From positions 124,001 through 188,000 of the forward strand of contig NZ_CP013074.1 of NCBI RefSeq assembly GCF_001889305.1: a stretch of 64,000 nt of DNA. The letters run 5' to 3'. How positions within the stretch are numbered: position 1 is the stretch's first letter; each line of letters starts with the position of its first letter. Under the pieces are notes generated by a model. It made no database searches, had not been told where the DNA came from, and saw nothing but the letters and a program-made list of their open reading frames with translations. Source of the stretch: Dehalococcoides mccartyi. Lineage in GTDB: Bacteria > Chloroflexota > Dehalococcoidia > Dehalococcoidales > Dehalococcoidaceae. Position numbers and translations under genes: made by a program. Shown in pieces: positions 8,460 to 17,623 of this stretch.

Positions 8460-9208
8460 TCGTGTATAACCGGGTTGGGGCTGGGCTGGAAGGGGTGGGT
8501 GCGTAGCACCAGTGAGTACAGATGAGGATACTGGGATTTTAGGTGGATAAGGTATTTTATCCACTGGTTAAGCAGCAGGGCATACATACGCTTTACATCA
8601 TTGGCAATATGGGCTTTGTCAGTTTCCGGCAGATTTTCAAGACTCTGGCGGGCATCCAGTTCCTCTCCCAGATGAAAACTTGCCCAGAGCAGGTCGGTAA
8701 AATCATCTTTTTCCAGCAGGTTAGGGTTTTCAAGCAATGTCAGCATAAAAGAGCGTTTGGCGTCCAGCAGGTTTTTAAGGTGCTGAAGGTCCAGTTTGCC
8801 GGGGTTCGGCATATGGCTGAAATGGGCAGAGTAAGTAAGCGCTTTTTTAAATTCGGCATTTGACCAGTTTTTATCTACTGCCATCTGGGAAGAAATCTGC
8901 TCAGGGTTATCAAAGCTGTCCAGCAGTTTTCCCAGCAGGGCATTGCCCAGTTCGCTGTAAAAAGCCCCCACCACCATGTTCATTTTTTGGGAAAGGGCGT
9001 GTTTTTCCCGGCTGGTAAGAATACGCTCAATCACAACTACGACCAGAAAAACTTCCAAAGGGATAAAAGCCAGATCCCCCAGCATATAGATAAATATATG
9101 GTGGCTGTCCTGAAAAATAAAGTAATGGAGAAGGTACAGCATGGTTGAAGCCGTAAAGCTTATTATGGCTACGGCAATGATAAAACGGCTGAGCTTACGG
9201 TTTTCCAT
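8456..9208 (-). CDS. Membrane protein with cytoplasmic helical domain, unknown function
   Basis: The protein has about 250 residues from the ATG at 9208. Two hydrophobic segments lie near the N terminus (FIIAVAIISFTASTMLYLLH, and a segment of about 25 residues ending in VFLVVVVIERIL). A long polar helical C-terminal part follows with no motif I recognise. The frame is open further upstream, but the first 150 codons there overlap the divergent PH-domain gene and look non-coding. No strong SD was found, so the start is uncertain. The C terminus overlaps the shared terminator. Confidence 0.68.
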   Translation of the reverse strand: MENRKLSRFIIAVAIISFTASTMLYLLHYFIFQDSHHIFIYMLGDLAFIPLEVFLVVVVIERILTSREKHALSQKMNMVVGAFYSELGNALLGKLLDSFDNPEQISSQMAVDKNWSNAEFKKALTYSAHFSHMPNPGKLDLQHLKNLLDAKRSFMLTLLENPNLLEKDDFTDLLWASFHLGEELDARQSLENLPETDKAHIANDVKRMYALLLNQWIKYLIHLKSQYPHLYSLVLRTHPFQPSPNPVIHE

Positions 9209-9310
9209 AGGGTTATTTAACTTGATAGCCGCCTGCTTGTCAATATATACAGGATTGACCGCCCTTACCCCCTCAATTACAATGTTGCCAGACCAAAAAA
9301 GGAGGCTGAT

Positions 9311-9697
9311 ATGGCAAAGCATGCACCCGATATGGCGGTGGATAAAAAAGAACAGCTGGAGCAGATTGAAGGTATCTGCCTGCCGGATGAGCTTATTCAT
9401 GCTGTTTTTGACCTTAAAGGGCAGGGCACCGGATTTATCGGCCTGACCAGCAAGCGGATAATTTACTATGATAAGGAGTTTGCCAAAAAGGCTAAGGCTA
9501 TTGTTAGTATACCTTACAGCCGGGTGACAACGGTGGGCAGTGAAGACAAGGGCGGGTTTATATTCCGCAAGGGTTTTATGGTGAGTGACAAGCTCTATGT
9601 GGGTGTATCTGGGCAGGAGGTCAAAGAGTTTGAATTTCGGGGCGGGGACAAGGCCCATCAGGCTCACGATATTATCATGACCTATGTGCTTGATTAA
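9311..9697 (+). CDS. Bacterial PH-domain protein
   Basis: This is a 128-residue soluble protein. GFIGLTSKRIIYYDKE followed by IVSIPYSRVTTVGSED is the typical strand pattern of the bacterial PH (bPH/YvbH-like) domain. The second half (EVKEFEFRGGDKAHQAHDIIM) ends with the family helix. Its role is unknown. AAGGAGG before ATG 9311 is excellent. It is divergent from the membrane-protein gene. Confidence 0.8.
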   Translation: MAKHAPDMAVDKKEQLEQIEGICLPDELIHAVFDLKGQGTGFIGLTSKRIIYYDKEFAKKAKAIVSIPYSRVTTVGSEDKGGFIFRKGFMVSDKLYVGVSGQEVKEFEFRGGDKAHQAHDIIMTYVLD

Positions 9698-9703
9698 AAA
9701 AAT

Positions 9704-9728
9704 AGGCAGGGCGAACGTTCACCCTGCC
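9704..9728 (-). terminator. Intrinsic terminator of the 46-residue ORF
   Basis: Read on the minus strand, GGCAGGG-loop-CCCTGCC is followed by TATTTTTTT. It lies 50 bases beyond the stop of the small gene at 9778. It may also end the PH-domain transcript from the other side, where it lacks a U-run. Confidence 0.75.
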
Positions 9729-9777
9729 ATATAATAAACTTGCCCGCATGCAGGACAAGCAGACCAGGCTAAAGCGG

Positions 9778-9918
9778 TTATCTTAAGCCGTAATAGTCGG
9801 CCTGCAGGCTTGCACGGCTTCTGTTCCAGAGGTAGGCATATTTGGCCTTGGGGGGCATAAAAAGCCACTTGAACTGGAAAATGGTGCGTTCAATTTGCTC
9901 AGCAATTCTGTTAGCCAT
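9778..9918 (-). CDS. Small basic aromatic-rich protein (46 residues)
   Basis: The ATG at 9918 is preceded by AAGGAG with 7-base spacing. It opens 46 codons starting MANRIAEQIERTIFQFKW and ending in YYGLR, then TAA. The peptide is basic and aromatic, and possibly amphipathic. A terminator follows at 9704-9728. Good SD, a clean stop and a terminator make it a likely real small gene, with no family recognised. Confidence 0.6.
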   Translation of the reverse strand: MANRIAEQIERTIFQFKWLFMPPKAKYAYLWNRSRASLQADYYGLR

Positions 9919-9974
9919 TTCATTTCTCCTTTCCGGTGTTCGTTACTTAATATAACGCAACGGGCAGGGAAAGG

Positions 9975-12362
9975 TTACGGCTGAAAAATATAAAGGCTTT
10001 GGCCGTCAGTGGCAAAATCCAGGCTGCCCCATATATCTGTGCTGTAGATACGGTTTTCGGCTATGACCAGGCTCAGGCGGGACAGGGTTTCGGGGTGGGG
10101 GTGTCCGTAGCGGTTGTCCGCACCAGCTGAAATCAGCCCGAAAACGGGCGATGTTACATTTAAAAACTCTGTACTGGAAGAATATTTTGAGCCATGGTGG
10201 GTTACCTTCAGCACAGTAGTATTCTCAAGCAGGCGGTTGGTTATTAGCTGGTATTCTGCGGGGGTTTCAATATCGGCACAAAAAAGGTAGTTTATCTGCC
10301 CGCAGCTTAAGGTCAGCACGGTGCTTTGGTTGTTGTCCCTATCCGCTTCTTTACTGAGTAACCCTTCAAACGGGCTTATTACTTCCAGAACCGCTTTGTT
10401 CGCCAGAGTTATCTGCATACCTGTTTCGGCAGTTCTGGCCGGAATAGCCTTTTCTTCAATCAGGTTTTGATAGTTTTGGTAAAGGGCGTCCTGACTTTGA
10501 GTTTGAGGCAGGAGTACCTCAGTTACGCTGTAACGTTCCAGCACTTCCAAAAGCCCGCTTAGGTGGTCTGAATCAGGGTGGGTCAGGATAACCATTTCTA
10601 TATTGCGGTCAAAAAACGGCAGGTGTTTATCCAGTTCATTGCAGAGGGCTTGGGGGCTGGGGCCGCCGTCTATAAGTATATCCTGATTCTGGTACTGGAT
10701 AAGTATGGCATCACCCTGCCCCACATTCAGAAAGTAAACGTGCATTTTCTGGTCAGCTGACGGGTTCAGGCCGAAAGAAAATACCAGCACCGGTACGGCC
10801 ATGCCTGCCAGCACCCAGCGCAGTTTAATTGCCAAAGACGGGTTGGCATGTAGGCGGGCGGGGATTTTCAAAAAGTGTTTGTATGCCCGGTAAAGTACCA
10901 CCAGCAGGAAATAGTAAATACCCATCAGTATTGCCCCCGGGCGGATACCGGCTAAGAGCATGCCCGGAAGTGAGGCGGTCAGGGATACTACTGTAAGCAT
11001 ATAGCGGCAGGGCAGCCAGGTCAGGTAGCCCATAAACACCGCCCCGGCCGGAAAGACCAGCCCCAGCAGGGCAGTTAGAAAAGACAGTACTATAATAAAC
11101 GGCATGGCCGGCATGGCCAGCAAGGTAGCCACCGGCCCAATAAGGGATATATTTTCAAAATAATAAAGCAGCACCGGCCAGATACCGGCAATAGCGGCCA
11201 GGGAAACCCCCAGCCCGTCCAGCACTATACCCAGAGCTGTCCTGAGTATGCCTTCGGAAAGGCCGAAACGCTCTAGCAGCCTGAGGTTGAGTTCCTTTAG
11301 CACAGGGTAAACCAGTATCAGCCCCAGCATAGACATGAAACTGAGCTGGAACGAAACAGACCACAGGATGGAGTGTGAAAAGGCCACCATAACCGCTGCC
11401 GCCAGGCATAAGGCGGGCATGGCATTTTTCTGCCGCCCCAGCAGCTCGGCGGAAAGAAATATACTGGCCATAATCACTGCCCTGACTACCGGCGGGTCAA
11501 AACCGCTGAGCAGGGAGTACCCCCAGATAAGTATCAGGGTCAGGTATATATAAATATAGCCCCTTTTGCCCAGTACCCAGCCCAGAGCCGTAAGGAGTAT
11601 GCCGGAGAGTATGCTTAAGTTAGCCCCGGATATAGCCAGCAGGTGGGTAGTGCCGGATATACTGAACTCTGTCTGGATATCTTCGGGTATGCCGCTTCTC
11701 TCACCCAGCAGTATTCCCTTAGCTAGCGAGGATTCAGGTTCGGGCATAGCTTTGCTAAGGCTGTCAGAGAGGCTCTGGCGAAAGCTGAATATAGCTGCCA
11801 TTACCGGGTTTCCGTTCCCCTCTGACAGGAGGGTTATTTCAGGGTAGACCATGACCGAGTATATCTGCTGGTTTGCCAGATAGGCTTTGTAATCAAACCC
11901 TTCAAAGTTTTCCGGGGTTTTTAAATATCCGTTTATCTGAATTTCTTCGCCGTAGTTGTATTCGGAGTAGCTTGGCAGGGTCAGAAGGATATTTCCGGAT
12001 ACATTCTGCCAGCCGTACGTGGTTGCAATGCTGCTTACGTTCAGTACTATCAGGCTGGTGCGGTCACGGTTGTCAGGGTTTTCGGTTATTACGCCCTTAA
12101 GTTCCAGTTTACCGCTGTCATTATAGTAGCTCAGCTGGGAAGGGTCTGAATTGGTGTTAATCTGGCTGTCCGAAAGTAAAATCCCGCCGGAAAGTGCCAA
12201 AACACCCAGACTAAGGCCCAGCAGCAGGCGGTATCTTTTTCTAAAGATAAGCCAAAACCCGCCTAGCACTGCTGCCAGCATAATAAACGGCAAGACAGGC
12301 AAACCCAGGCGGCTTAAAGCCACCCCGCCAATTAGCCCCAGACTGATAAGGCTGATAATCAC
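9975..12362 (-). CDS. comEC: ComEC/Rec2 DNA-uptake channel with metallo-beta-lactamase domain
   Basis: ComEC carries one strand of incoming DNA across the cytoplasmic membrane. The 795 residues contain an N-terminal membrane/OB part, a central Competence domain with many spans (GTTHLLAISGANLSILSGI is its signature, about residues 240-260), and a C-terminal metallo-beta-lactamase-like domain. That domain has NVGQGDAILIQYQNQDILID and the metal motif LTHPDSDHLSG, followed by VLKVTHHGSKYSSS. The start overlaps the comEA stop by 4 bases (ATGA), so the two are coupled. Confidence 0.95.
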   Translation of the reverse strand: MIISLISLGLIGGVALSRLGLPVLPFIMLAAVLGGFWLIFRKRYRLLLGLSLGVLALSGGILLSDSQINTNSDPSQLSYYNDSGKLELKGVITENPDNRDRTSLIVLNVSSIATTYGWQNVSGNILLTLPSYSEYNYGEEIQINGYLKTPENFEGFDYKAYLANQQIYSVMVYPEITLLSEGNGNPVMAAIFSFRQSLSDSLSKAMPEPESSLAKGILLGERSGIPEDIQTEFSISGTTHLLAISGANLSILSGILLTALGWVLGKRGYIYIYLTLILIWGYSLLSGFDPPVVRAVIMASIFLSAELLGRQKNAMPALCLAAAVMVAFSHSILWSVSFQLSFMSMLGLILVYPVLKELNLRLLERFGLSEGILRTALGIVLDGLGVSLAAIAGIWPVLLYYFENISLIGPVATLLAMPAMPFIIVLSFLTALLGLVFPAGAVFMGYLTWLPCRYMLTVVSLTASLPGMLLAGIRPGAILMGIYYFLLVVLYRAYKHFLKIPARLHANPSLAIKLRWVLAGMAVPVLVFSFGLNPSADQKMHVYFLNVGQGDAILIQYQNQDILIDGGPSPQALCNELDKHLPFFDRNIEMVILTHPDSDHLSGLLEVLERYSVTEVLLPQTQSQDALYQNYQNLIEEKAIPARTAETGMQITLANKAVLEVISPFEGLLSKEADRDNNQSTVLTLSCGQINYLFCADIETPAEYQLITNRLLENTTVLKVTHHGSKYSSSTEFLNVTSPVFGLISAGADNRYGHPHPETLSRLSLVIAENRIYSTDIWGSLDFATDGQSLYIFQP

Positions 12363-12859
12363 GGCATATCTGCCGTTTCAAAAACACATATCAGGTCTTT
12401 TATCTGGTCATAAAGGCTCTGGCTGAAGCCGGGAATCAGCATCAGTTCCAGAGTATTTTTAAAGCCCCCGTTTTGGTTGCGGTAGGTGATAATATCGTTT
12501 GCCCTTGCTTCGCCTATGCCTGGCAGGGCAACAAGCAGCCAGATTTCCGCCCGGTTCAGATCTATTTTCTGGGTTGAAGATACTGATGCAGGCGGATTGA
12601 AACTGAGGTAGATAGTTGTAAGCTCTGAGTTATCCATTAATCCGCCTGCGGCTTCAAGCAGGCTCTGAAGGGTATCCCGGGTGTTTCCGGGGTAAATACC
12701 CGGCAGCTTTATATTGCCCGAAATACTTATCTCAAGCTGGTTCTGGCTAATCTGGGAGGGAGTGTATACTTCAAGCGGTGCAGTTTCCGAACATCCCTGG
12801 GCGGTTATAAGTGAAAGGGCAAGTCCCAGTAGCAGAGCAAATTTTTTGGTTACCTTCAT
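12359..12859 (-). CDS. comEA: ComEA-like DNA-binding protein, signal-bearing
   Basis: This 166-residue protein has a signal peptide (KKFALLLGLALSLITAQGC), with the C at a possible lipobox, so it is probably a membrane-anchored extracellular DNA receptor. The middle (SGNIKLPGIYPG) is an SLBB-type strand block. The C-terminal part has tandem helix-hairpin-helix motifs (DLNRAEIWLLVALPGIGEAR and LMLIPGFSQSLYDQI) as in ComEA. It directly precedes comEC in one operon. A standard ComEA has a TM anchor; here the lipid anchor is inferred. Confidence 0.9.
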   Translation of the reverse strand: MKVTKKFALLLGLALSLITAQGCSETAPLEVYTPSQISQNQLEISISGNIKLPGIYPGNTRDTLQSLLEAAGGLMDNSELTTIYLSFNPPASVSSTQKIDLNRAEIWLLVALPGIGEARANDIITYRNQNGGFKNTLELMLIPGFSQSLYDQIKDLICVFETADMP

Positions 12860-13024
12860 ATGTCCTCCCGAAGCTGAAAAGAGATATAAATGTTTCTAGG
12901 CTATACCAAAAGGATTTGCCCGTCAATATATCCGGATAGAAAGCCGGAAAGGCCTGAGGTTGAAATTTGGGATGAACAAAAAAGCAAGGTTTGAAATGCT
13001 CAGAGCAGAAAAATGAGGGAGGCT

Positions 13025-13690
13025 TTAGGCGGTGGAGGTCAGGATATCACGTATCTCAGCTTCGTTAACAGCCGAAGTGACTATCATAAACTGGTCACCT
13101 GCCTGAATAGTGGTTTCGGGACGGGGCAGTATCGGCTTGCTGTCCTTGCGGACTATCAGAGAGATAATGGTTTGGGGTGGCAGTACCAGATCGTGTATCT
13201 GCTTGCCTACCGTTAAGGCATTTTCAGGTATGCGTATATCTATAATTTCAAGGTCTTTGCCGTGTAAGGTTAAGAGGTGGGTCATGGCATGGCTGGGAAC
13301 TTCATGTTCAATATGCTCCAGGATAATATTGGTGGAATTTACAGTGGAGTCTACTCCCAACTGTTTGAAAACAGACTCGTTCTTGGGGTTTCTGACCCTA
13401 GCAATAGTGCGGGGCACATTAAACTTGTATTTGGCAACCTGACAGGCTACCAGATTGTCTTCGTCATCTCCGGTTACGGCAATAAGCAAATCAGCTCTGG
13501 AAGTACCGGCCTCGGTCAGAACAGCGGTTTCGCAGCCGTCACCGTGCAGGCAGACACTGCCCATTTCTTTGTTGATACCGTCACACAGGGAGGAGTTTTT
13601 TTCGATAAGAAGCACCTCGTGCCCGTCATTAAGGAGGGCTTTTAAAAGGTAATAACCCAAACGTCCGCCGCCAATTACTACAACATACAT
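13025..13690 (-). CDS. TrkA-type K+ transport regulatory subunit (RCK_N + RCK_C)
   Basis: This 221-residue protein has an N-terminal Rossmann RCK domain (VVVIGGGRLGYYLLKALL, then E at the end of strand 2, so NAD(H)/nucleotide binding) and a C-terminal RCK_C domain (about residues 135-220, ending FMIVTSAVNEAEI). It gates TrkH/KtrB-type channels from the cytosol. It is the last gene of the leftward trk operon and follows the N-domain-only paralogue by 4 bases. It resembles KtrA in size. Confidence 0.88.
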   Translation of the reverse strand: MYVVVIGGGRLGYYLLKALLNDGHEVLLIEKNSSLCDGINKEMGSVCLHGDGCETAVLTEAGTSRADLLIAVTGDDEDNLVACQVAKYKFNVPRTIARVRNPKNESVFKQLGVDSTVNSTNIILEHIEHEVPSHAMTHLLTLHGKDLEIIDIRIPENALTVGKQIHDLVLPPQTIISLIVRKDSKPILPRPETTIQAGDQFMIVTSAVNEAEIRDILTSTA

Positions 13691-13694
13691 AGAT

Positions 13695-14099
13695 TTATTC
13701 CTTGCCTTCTATCTTGTCTTTGAGCATTTGGGCGAAGATAGTGGTTGGGCTTATGGCATCCAGCCCAAGCAGGGTGTAAAGGTCACGGCGGAGGGGGTCA
13801 TATATGCGGCATACCACTTTTGGTACGTTGAAAATCTTTTTGGCTATCTGGGCGGCCATAATATTGCGGTTGTCACCCTGAGTAACGGCTACAAAGGCAT
13901 CTGCGGTTTCAATGCCCGCTTTCTTCAGGGATTCTTCATCCATGCCATTGCATAAAAGGGCTGTACCCTTGAAATCTGCCGGCAGGCGGCGGAAGCTATA
14001 TGCGTCTACATCCAGCGAGATAACTTCGTTGCCTTCTTTATCCAGCATGGTGGCCAGCTGGGCGCCAACCCGCCCGCAACCCATTATGACTACTTTCAT
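13695..14099 (-). CDS. TrkA N-domain (RCK_N-only) protein
   Basis: This 134-residue protein has a single RCK_N Rossmann domain (KVVIMGCGRVGAQLATML). The acidic residue at the end of strand 2 is D (SLDVD). There is no RCK_C domain, so it is about half the length of KtrA. It lies between the stress-protein gene and the full TrkA-like gene in the same operon, with 3-4 base gaps. It may form mixed rings with the two longer RCK subunits; this is inference. Confidence 0.85.
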   Translation of the reverse strand: MKVVIMGCGRVGAQLATMLDKEGNEVISLDVDAYSFRRLPADFKGTALLCNGMDEESLKKAGIETADAFVAVTQGDNRNIMAAQIAKKIFNVPKVVCRIYDPLRRDLYTLLGLDAISPTTIFAQMLKDKIEGKE

Positions 14100-14102
14100 C
14101 TT

Positions 14103-14531
14103 CTACACCTTGCGCTGATGATAAACTATTACCCGGCAGGGAGCGTTTTGGAGTATATAGGGCAGTACATCGCCCATGCAAAACTCCCCGAAACGGGTTT
14201 TATAGCTAAGACCTATCAGTATAAGGTCTATTTCTTTTTCTACAGCTTCGTCAATAATGGCATTGGCTACTTCGCGTGCCTGAAGAAGGTCTGTTTCCAG
14301 TTTTACACCCTGTTTTTCAGCTATTTCTTCGGCTTTGGCCAAAATGCCTTCAGCCTTGGTTATGGCAGATGAAAGCTCGGCGTCGAGAGGTAAAGCCCGT
14401 TCAACCGGAATAATATGAACAGCAAATACCCTGGTTTTGCCGGAAACTTTGGATATAGTGCAGGCTAAGCTTATAGCCTCTTCGTCAGTTTCCGTGCCGT
14501 CTACAGGTACCAGTATACGTTCAAATTCCAT
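14103..14531 (-). CDS. Universal stress protein (UspA family)
   Basis: This is a 142-residue Usp fold protein. ERILVPVDGTETDEEAISLA is the strand-1 motif with D, and LILIGLSYKTRF is the strand-4 region. The usual ATP motif G-2x-G-9x-G-(S/T) is degenerate (GLSYKTRFGEFCMGD), so nucleotide binding is doubtful. Its position inside the trk operon suggests a link to K+ uptake or turgor control, as Usp domains are found in K+ systems such as KdpD. Confidence 0.85.
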   Translation of the reverse strand: MEFERILVPVDGTETDEEAISLACTISKVSGKTRVFAVHIIPVERALPLDAELSSAITKAEGILAKAEEIAEKQGVKLETDLLQAREVANAIIDEAVEKEIDLILIGLSYKTRFGEFCMGDVLPYILQNAPCRVIVYHQRKV

Positions 14532-14607
14532 AGTTTATCGGATAGCCCCTCATTTCCATAAAGTCCATTATAAACTGCAGTTTAATACTTTACAACTAAG
14601 GGGGTAC

Positions 14608-16053
14608 TTAACGCCAGCGCCAGAAGGCCGGTACGAATAAAACCAGCAGGGTGAAAAGCTCTATTCTGCCCACCAGCATGGCTGTAAGCAGCACCACTTT
14701 GCCGATGCCGGGTATATCCGCATAGCTGGCCATGGGGCCGACAGTGCCCAGCGCCGGACCTATATTTCCCAAACAGGAGGTAATGCTGGATAGGGCGGTA
14801 ACAAAGTCCAACCCTATAGCACTCATTATCAAAAAGCCTGCCCACAGGGTGGCAAAGTAGAGTATAGTCAGGCCTACCGAACGGGAGATAAGCTTGTCCG
14901 AAATAACATTACCGCCTATTTTAATTGGTATAACGGCGTTGGGGTTGAAGGTAAGCAGGATACGGCGGTAAGTGTATTTAAATAAAACCAGCAGCCGGAT
15001 TACCTTGAGGCCGCCCCCGGTGGAACCGGCAGATGCGCCTACTACCATAAGCACCAGTAAAATAGCCTGCGAGAAGTGAGGCCACTGGGCGAAATCGGCG
15101 GTAGCAAACCCGGTGGTAGTCATAACCGAGGCTGTCTGGAAGCTCGCTTGGCGCAAGCCCTCAAAAATATTTATGCCGGCATTAGCTACCAAGTCCCAGT
15201 TTATAAGGAGTATGCAGCCTACCAGAATACCTATGTATAACTTGAACTCCGGGTTGCCGAAGAATTTGGCGGGACGGCCTTTCCAGAGCAGGTAGTAATA
15301 AAGTCCGAAGTTTACCCCGCTGGCTACCATGAAGAAAATGAGTATAAGCTCAACTGCCAGATTGTTATACACTCCGATACTGCTTACGGGTGCGAAACCG
15401 CCGGTAGGGGTAGTAGTCAGGATAATATTAAAGGCATCAAATCCAGGCAAGCCGGCAATCACAAGGGCTATAAAGCCGGCTACCGTAAAACCCAGATAAA
15501 GCAGCCACAATGTCCTTGCGGTATCACGGATACGTGAAGTCAGCCGTTCCTGCTGACCGGGTGTTTCGGCTTCCATAAGTTGGGAAGCACCGATACCCAG
15601 CATGGGCAATATGGTCACAAACAGCATGATAATGCCCAAGCCGCCTATCCATTGGGTCAGGGAACGCCAGACAAGTATGCCCTGAGGCAGGTTTTCTACA
15701 TTGATAAATACACTGGCACCAGTGGTAGTCAGACCGCTCATAGCTTCAAAAATACAATCTATGACACTGGGCAGAACCCCTGAAATGATAAAGGGAAGCG
15801 AACCGAAAAGAGCGGCCATAATCCAGCTTCCGGCTACGATAGCCAGAGATTCACGCAGGCTGATACGCCTTTCGGTTATAGGGGTGAAACGCCACATCAG
15901 AAACCCGGCGCTAAGGGTAACTATAATGGAAATGCCGAATGCCAGCTGGTCCGGCCCTGCATTTATCAGACTGAAAATAAAGGGGATAAACATGAAGCCG
16001 CCCACGATGGCAACAACCAGCCCCAGGTAATGGAGAACGTTATTTATTTTCAT
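14608..16053 (-). CDS. trkH: TrkH/KtrB-family potassium translocating subunit
   Basis: This 481-residue integral membrane protein takes up K+. The four pore-loop repeats are visible as LTTTGASVF, TTPTGGFAP, VMTTTGFATADF and SITSCLGNIGP, each with the filter glycine. About ten membrane spans fit the M1-P-M2 repeats plus extra N-terminal helices. It lies 3 bases after the large TrkA gene, and the downstream usp and RCK genes are in the same direction. It runs without an own ATPase; gating is by the RCK subunits. Confidence 0.93.
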   Translation of the reverse strand: MKINNVLHYLGLVVAIVGGFMFIPFIFSLINAGPDQLAFGISIIVTLSAGFLMWRFTPITERRISLRESLAIVAGSWIMAALFGSLPFIISGVLPSVIDCIFEAMSGLTTTGASVFINVENLPQGILVWRSLTQWIGGLGIIMLFVTILPMLGIGASQLMEAETPGQQERLTSRIRDTARTLWLLYLGFTVAGFIALVIAGLPGFDAFNIILTTTPTGGFAPVSSIGVYNNLAVELILIFFMVASGVNFGLYYYLLWKGRPAKFFGNPEFKLYIGILVGCILLINWDLVANAGINIFEGLRQASFQTASVMTTTGFATADFAQWPHFSQAILLVLMVVGASAGSTGGGLKVIRLLVLFKYTYRRILLTFNPNAVIPIKIGGNVISDKLISRSVGLTILYFATLWAGFLIMSAIGLDFVTALSSITSCLGNIGPALGTVGPMASYADIPGIGKVVLLTAMLVGRIELFTLLVLFVPAFWRWR

Positions 16054-16056
16054 GGC

Positions 16057-17421
16057 TTATTTAAACAGCTTCTCCACGTCATGCAGAACATTTAGCTGGG
16101 AGACAACAATAACATGGTCTCCGGCATGGATAACAGCTTCATCAGGAGGGATGATAACCTGATTGTTCTGGACAACCGCCCCTATGGTGGCTTCCTTGGG
16201 TATATCCAGCTGGTTAACCTTTTGGTTTATAATGCTGGCCTGCGGGCTGACTACAAATTCCACCGCTTCCAACTGGCCGCTTTCCAGCAATGCGGCGGCA
16301 ATAGCTCCGCCGGAAAGTACAAAGTGGGCTATTTTGCGGGCGGTAATAATCGCCGGAGAACCGGCAACATCTATATCTACAGCTTCGGCCAGCGGTATAT
16401 AGGAAGGTTTGTTGATAACGCTCAGGCTTCGGTCCACGCCCAGGTTTTTAGCTACCAGACAGCTTAAAATATTGAATTCGTCATTTTCGGTAGTGGCTAC
16501 AAAGGCATCTGCTGAAGGTACGCCCTGTTCGGTCAGAAAATCCCGGTCGGTAGGGTCTCCCCTCAGGACCACTGCTTTTTCCAGCCGGATAGCGGCTTTC
16601 TGGCTTTTTTCCTCATCAGGTTCTATCAGCTTTACATCAACGTCATGGTCTGCCAGTCCTTCGGCTACCAGCAAACCTATCTGGCTGCCGCCCAGTATGA
16701 AAACGCTATGGGCAGGGCGTTGAATAGCGCTAAACATCCGTCCCAGATAATCCATATTGTCACGTTCGGCAACTAAGTAAAGAGCATCTTCATTTTCTAA
16801 AACCAGTTCAGGTTGGGGTACGAGGAGGGCTTCTTTACGGGCGATGGAAGCGACCACGCAGGGTTTAATAAAATTTAACTCACCAAGGGTTTTACCGGCC
16901 ATGGGTGAGCCTTCAATAGTAAAGTTCCGTATCTGAACCAGACCGTTAGCCAGCTGTTCCACCGGAGTCGAATAAAAACTGGACAAAATACCCAGTATCT
17001 CACGGGCCATTTCAACTTCGGGATTTATAAATACATCTATCCCCAGTGACTTGGGGCGGATAATCCGTCTGGCAGACAGGGTGGACTTGGCGGGAGGTAT
17101 AAAATAACCGGTGTATTCGGAATTGCGGATTCGGGCGGCTGTAGTGGCGGCACCCATCTCTTTGGCAATGAAGCAGATAACCATATTGGTTTCGTCACGG
17201 TCTGTTACCGCTAAAACCAGATCTGCCCTTTGAACCTCGGCATCACGCAGTATGCGGGGAATGGCGGCATTGCCGAAAATAGTTTTAATGTCCAGCTGCC
17301 GGTTAAGGTATTCAACAGCTGTTTCAGACTGTTCAATAACTACCACTTCGTGGTCTTCTACGACCAGCATGGAGGCTATATTAAAACCTACCGTGCCGCC
17401 GCCGGCAATCACAATATACAT
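16057..17421 (-). CDS. trkA: TrkA, two-domain K+ uptake regulatory protein
   Basis: This 454-residue protein has two copies of RCK_N + RCK_C. The first Rossmann motif is YIVIAGGGTVGFNIASML with E at the end of strand 2. The second is VFILGGSQIGLLVAEGL, about residue 235. It is normal length for TrkA and forms the cytosolic ring under TrkH. It is the first gene of the five-gene operon; its promoter lies in 17422-17620, where I cannot fix it to a consensus. Confidence 0.93.
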   Translation of the reverse strand: MYIVIAGGGTVGFNIASMLVVEDHEVVVIEQSETAVEYLNRQLDIKTIFGNAAIPRILRDAEVQRADLVLAVTDRDETNMVICFIAKEMGAATTAARIRNSEYTGYFIPPAKSTLSARRIIRPKSLGIDVFINPEVEMAREILGILSSFYSTPVEQLANGLVQIRNFTIEGSPMAGKTLGELNFIKPCVVASIARKEALLVPQPELVLENEDALYLVAERDNMDYLGRMFSAIQRPAHSVFILGGSQIGLLVAEGLADHDVDVKLIEPDEEKSQKAAIRLEKAVVLRGDPTDRDFLTEQGVPSADAFVATTENDEFNILSCLVAKNLGVDRSLSVINKPSYIPLAEAVDIDVAGSPAIITARKIAHFVLSGGAIAAALLESGQLEAVEFVVSPQASIINQKVNQLDIPKEATIGAVVQNNQVIIPPDEAVIHAGDHVIVVSQLNVLHDVEKLFK

Positions 17422-17623
17422 TTTCTAGTCTCGCTGTTTGCTTATAGAGTTTCTGAATTGTTTCAGATGGCTTATAAGCGAACTAATCCGGCTTTTCTGT
17501 TTTCTCTCCACCCGGAAAACCTGATGATGACAATGTTCACGGCGAGAGATGGGTTTAAGTATTTCTTCTTTTAGCATATTCTCAAAAATATATTTCTATA
17601 ATGGCACCTAGGTTACCTAATGG

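Noticed and set aside
8456-9667. 403-residue version of the membrane protein
   Set aside because: The first 150 codons are antisense to the PH-domain gene, which has a strong SD and domain pattern.
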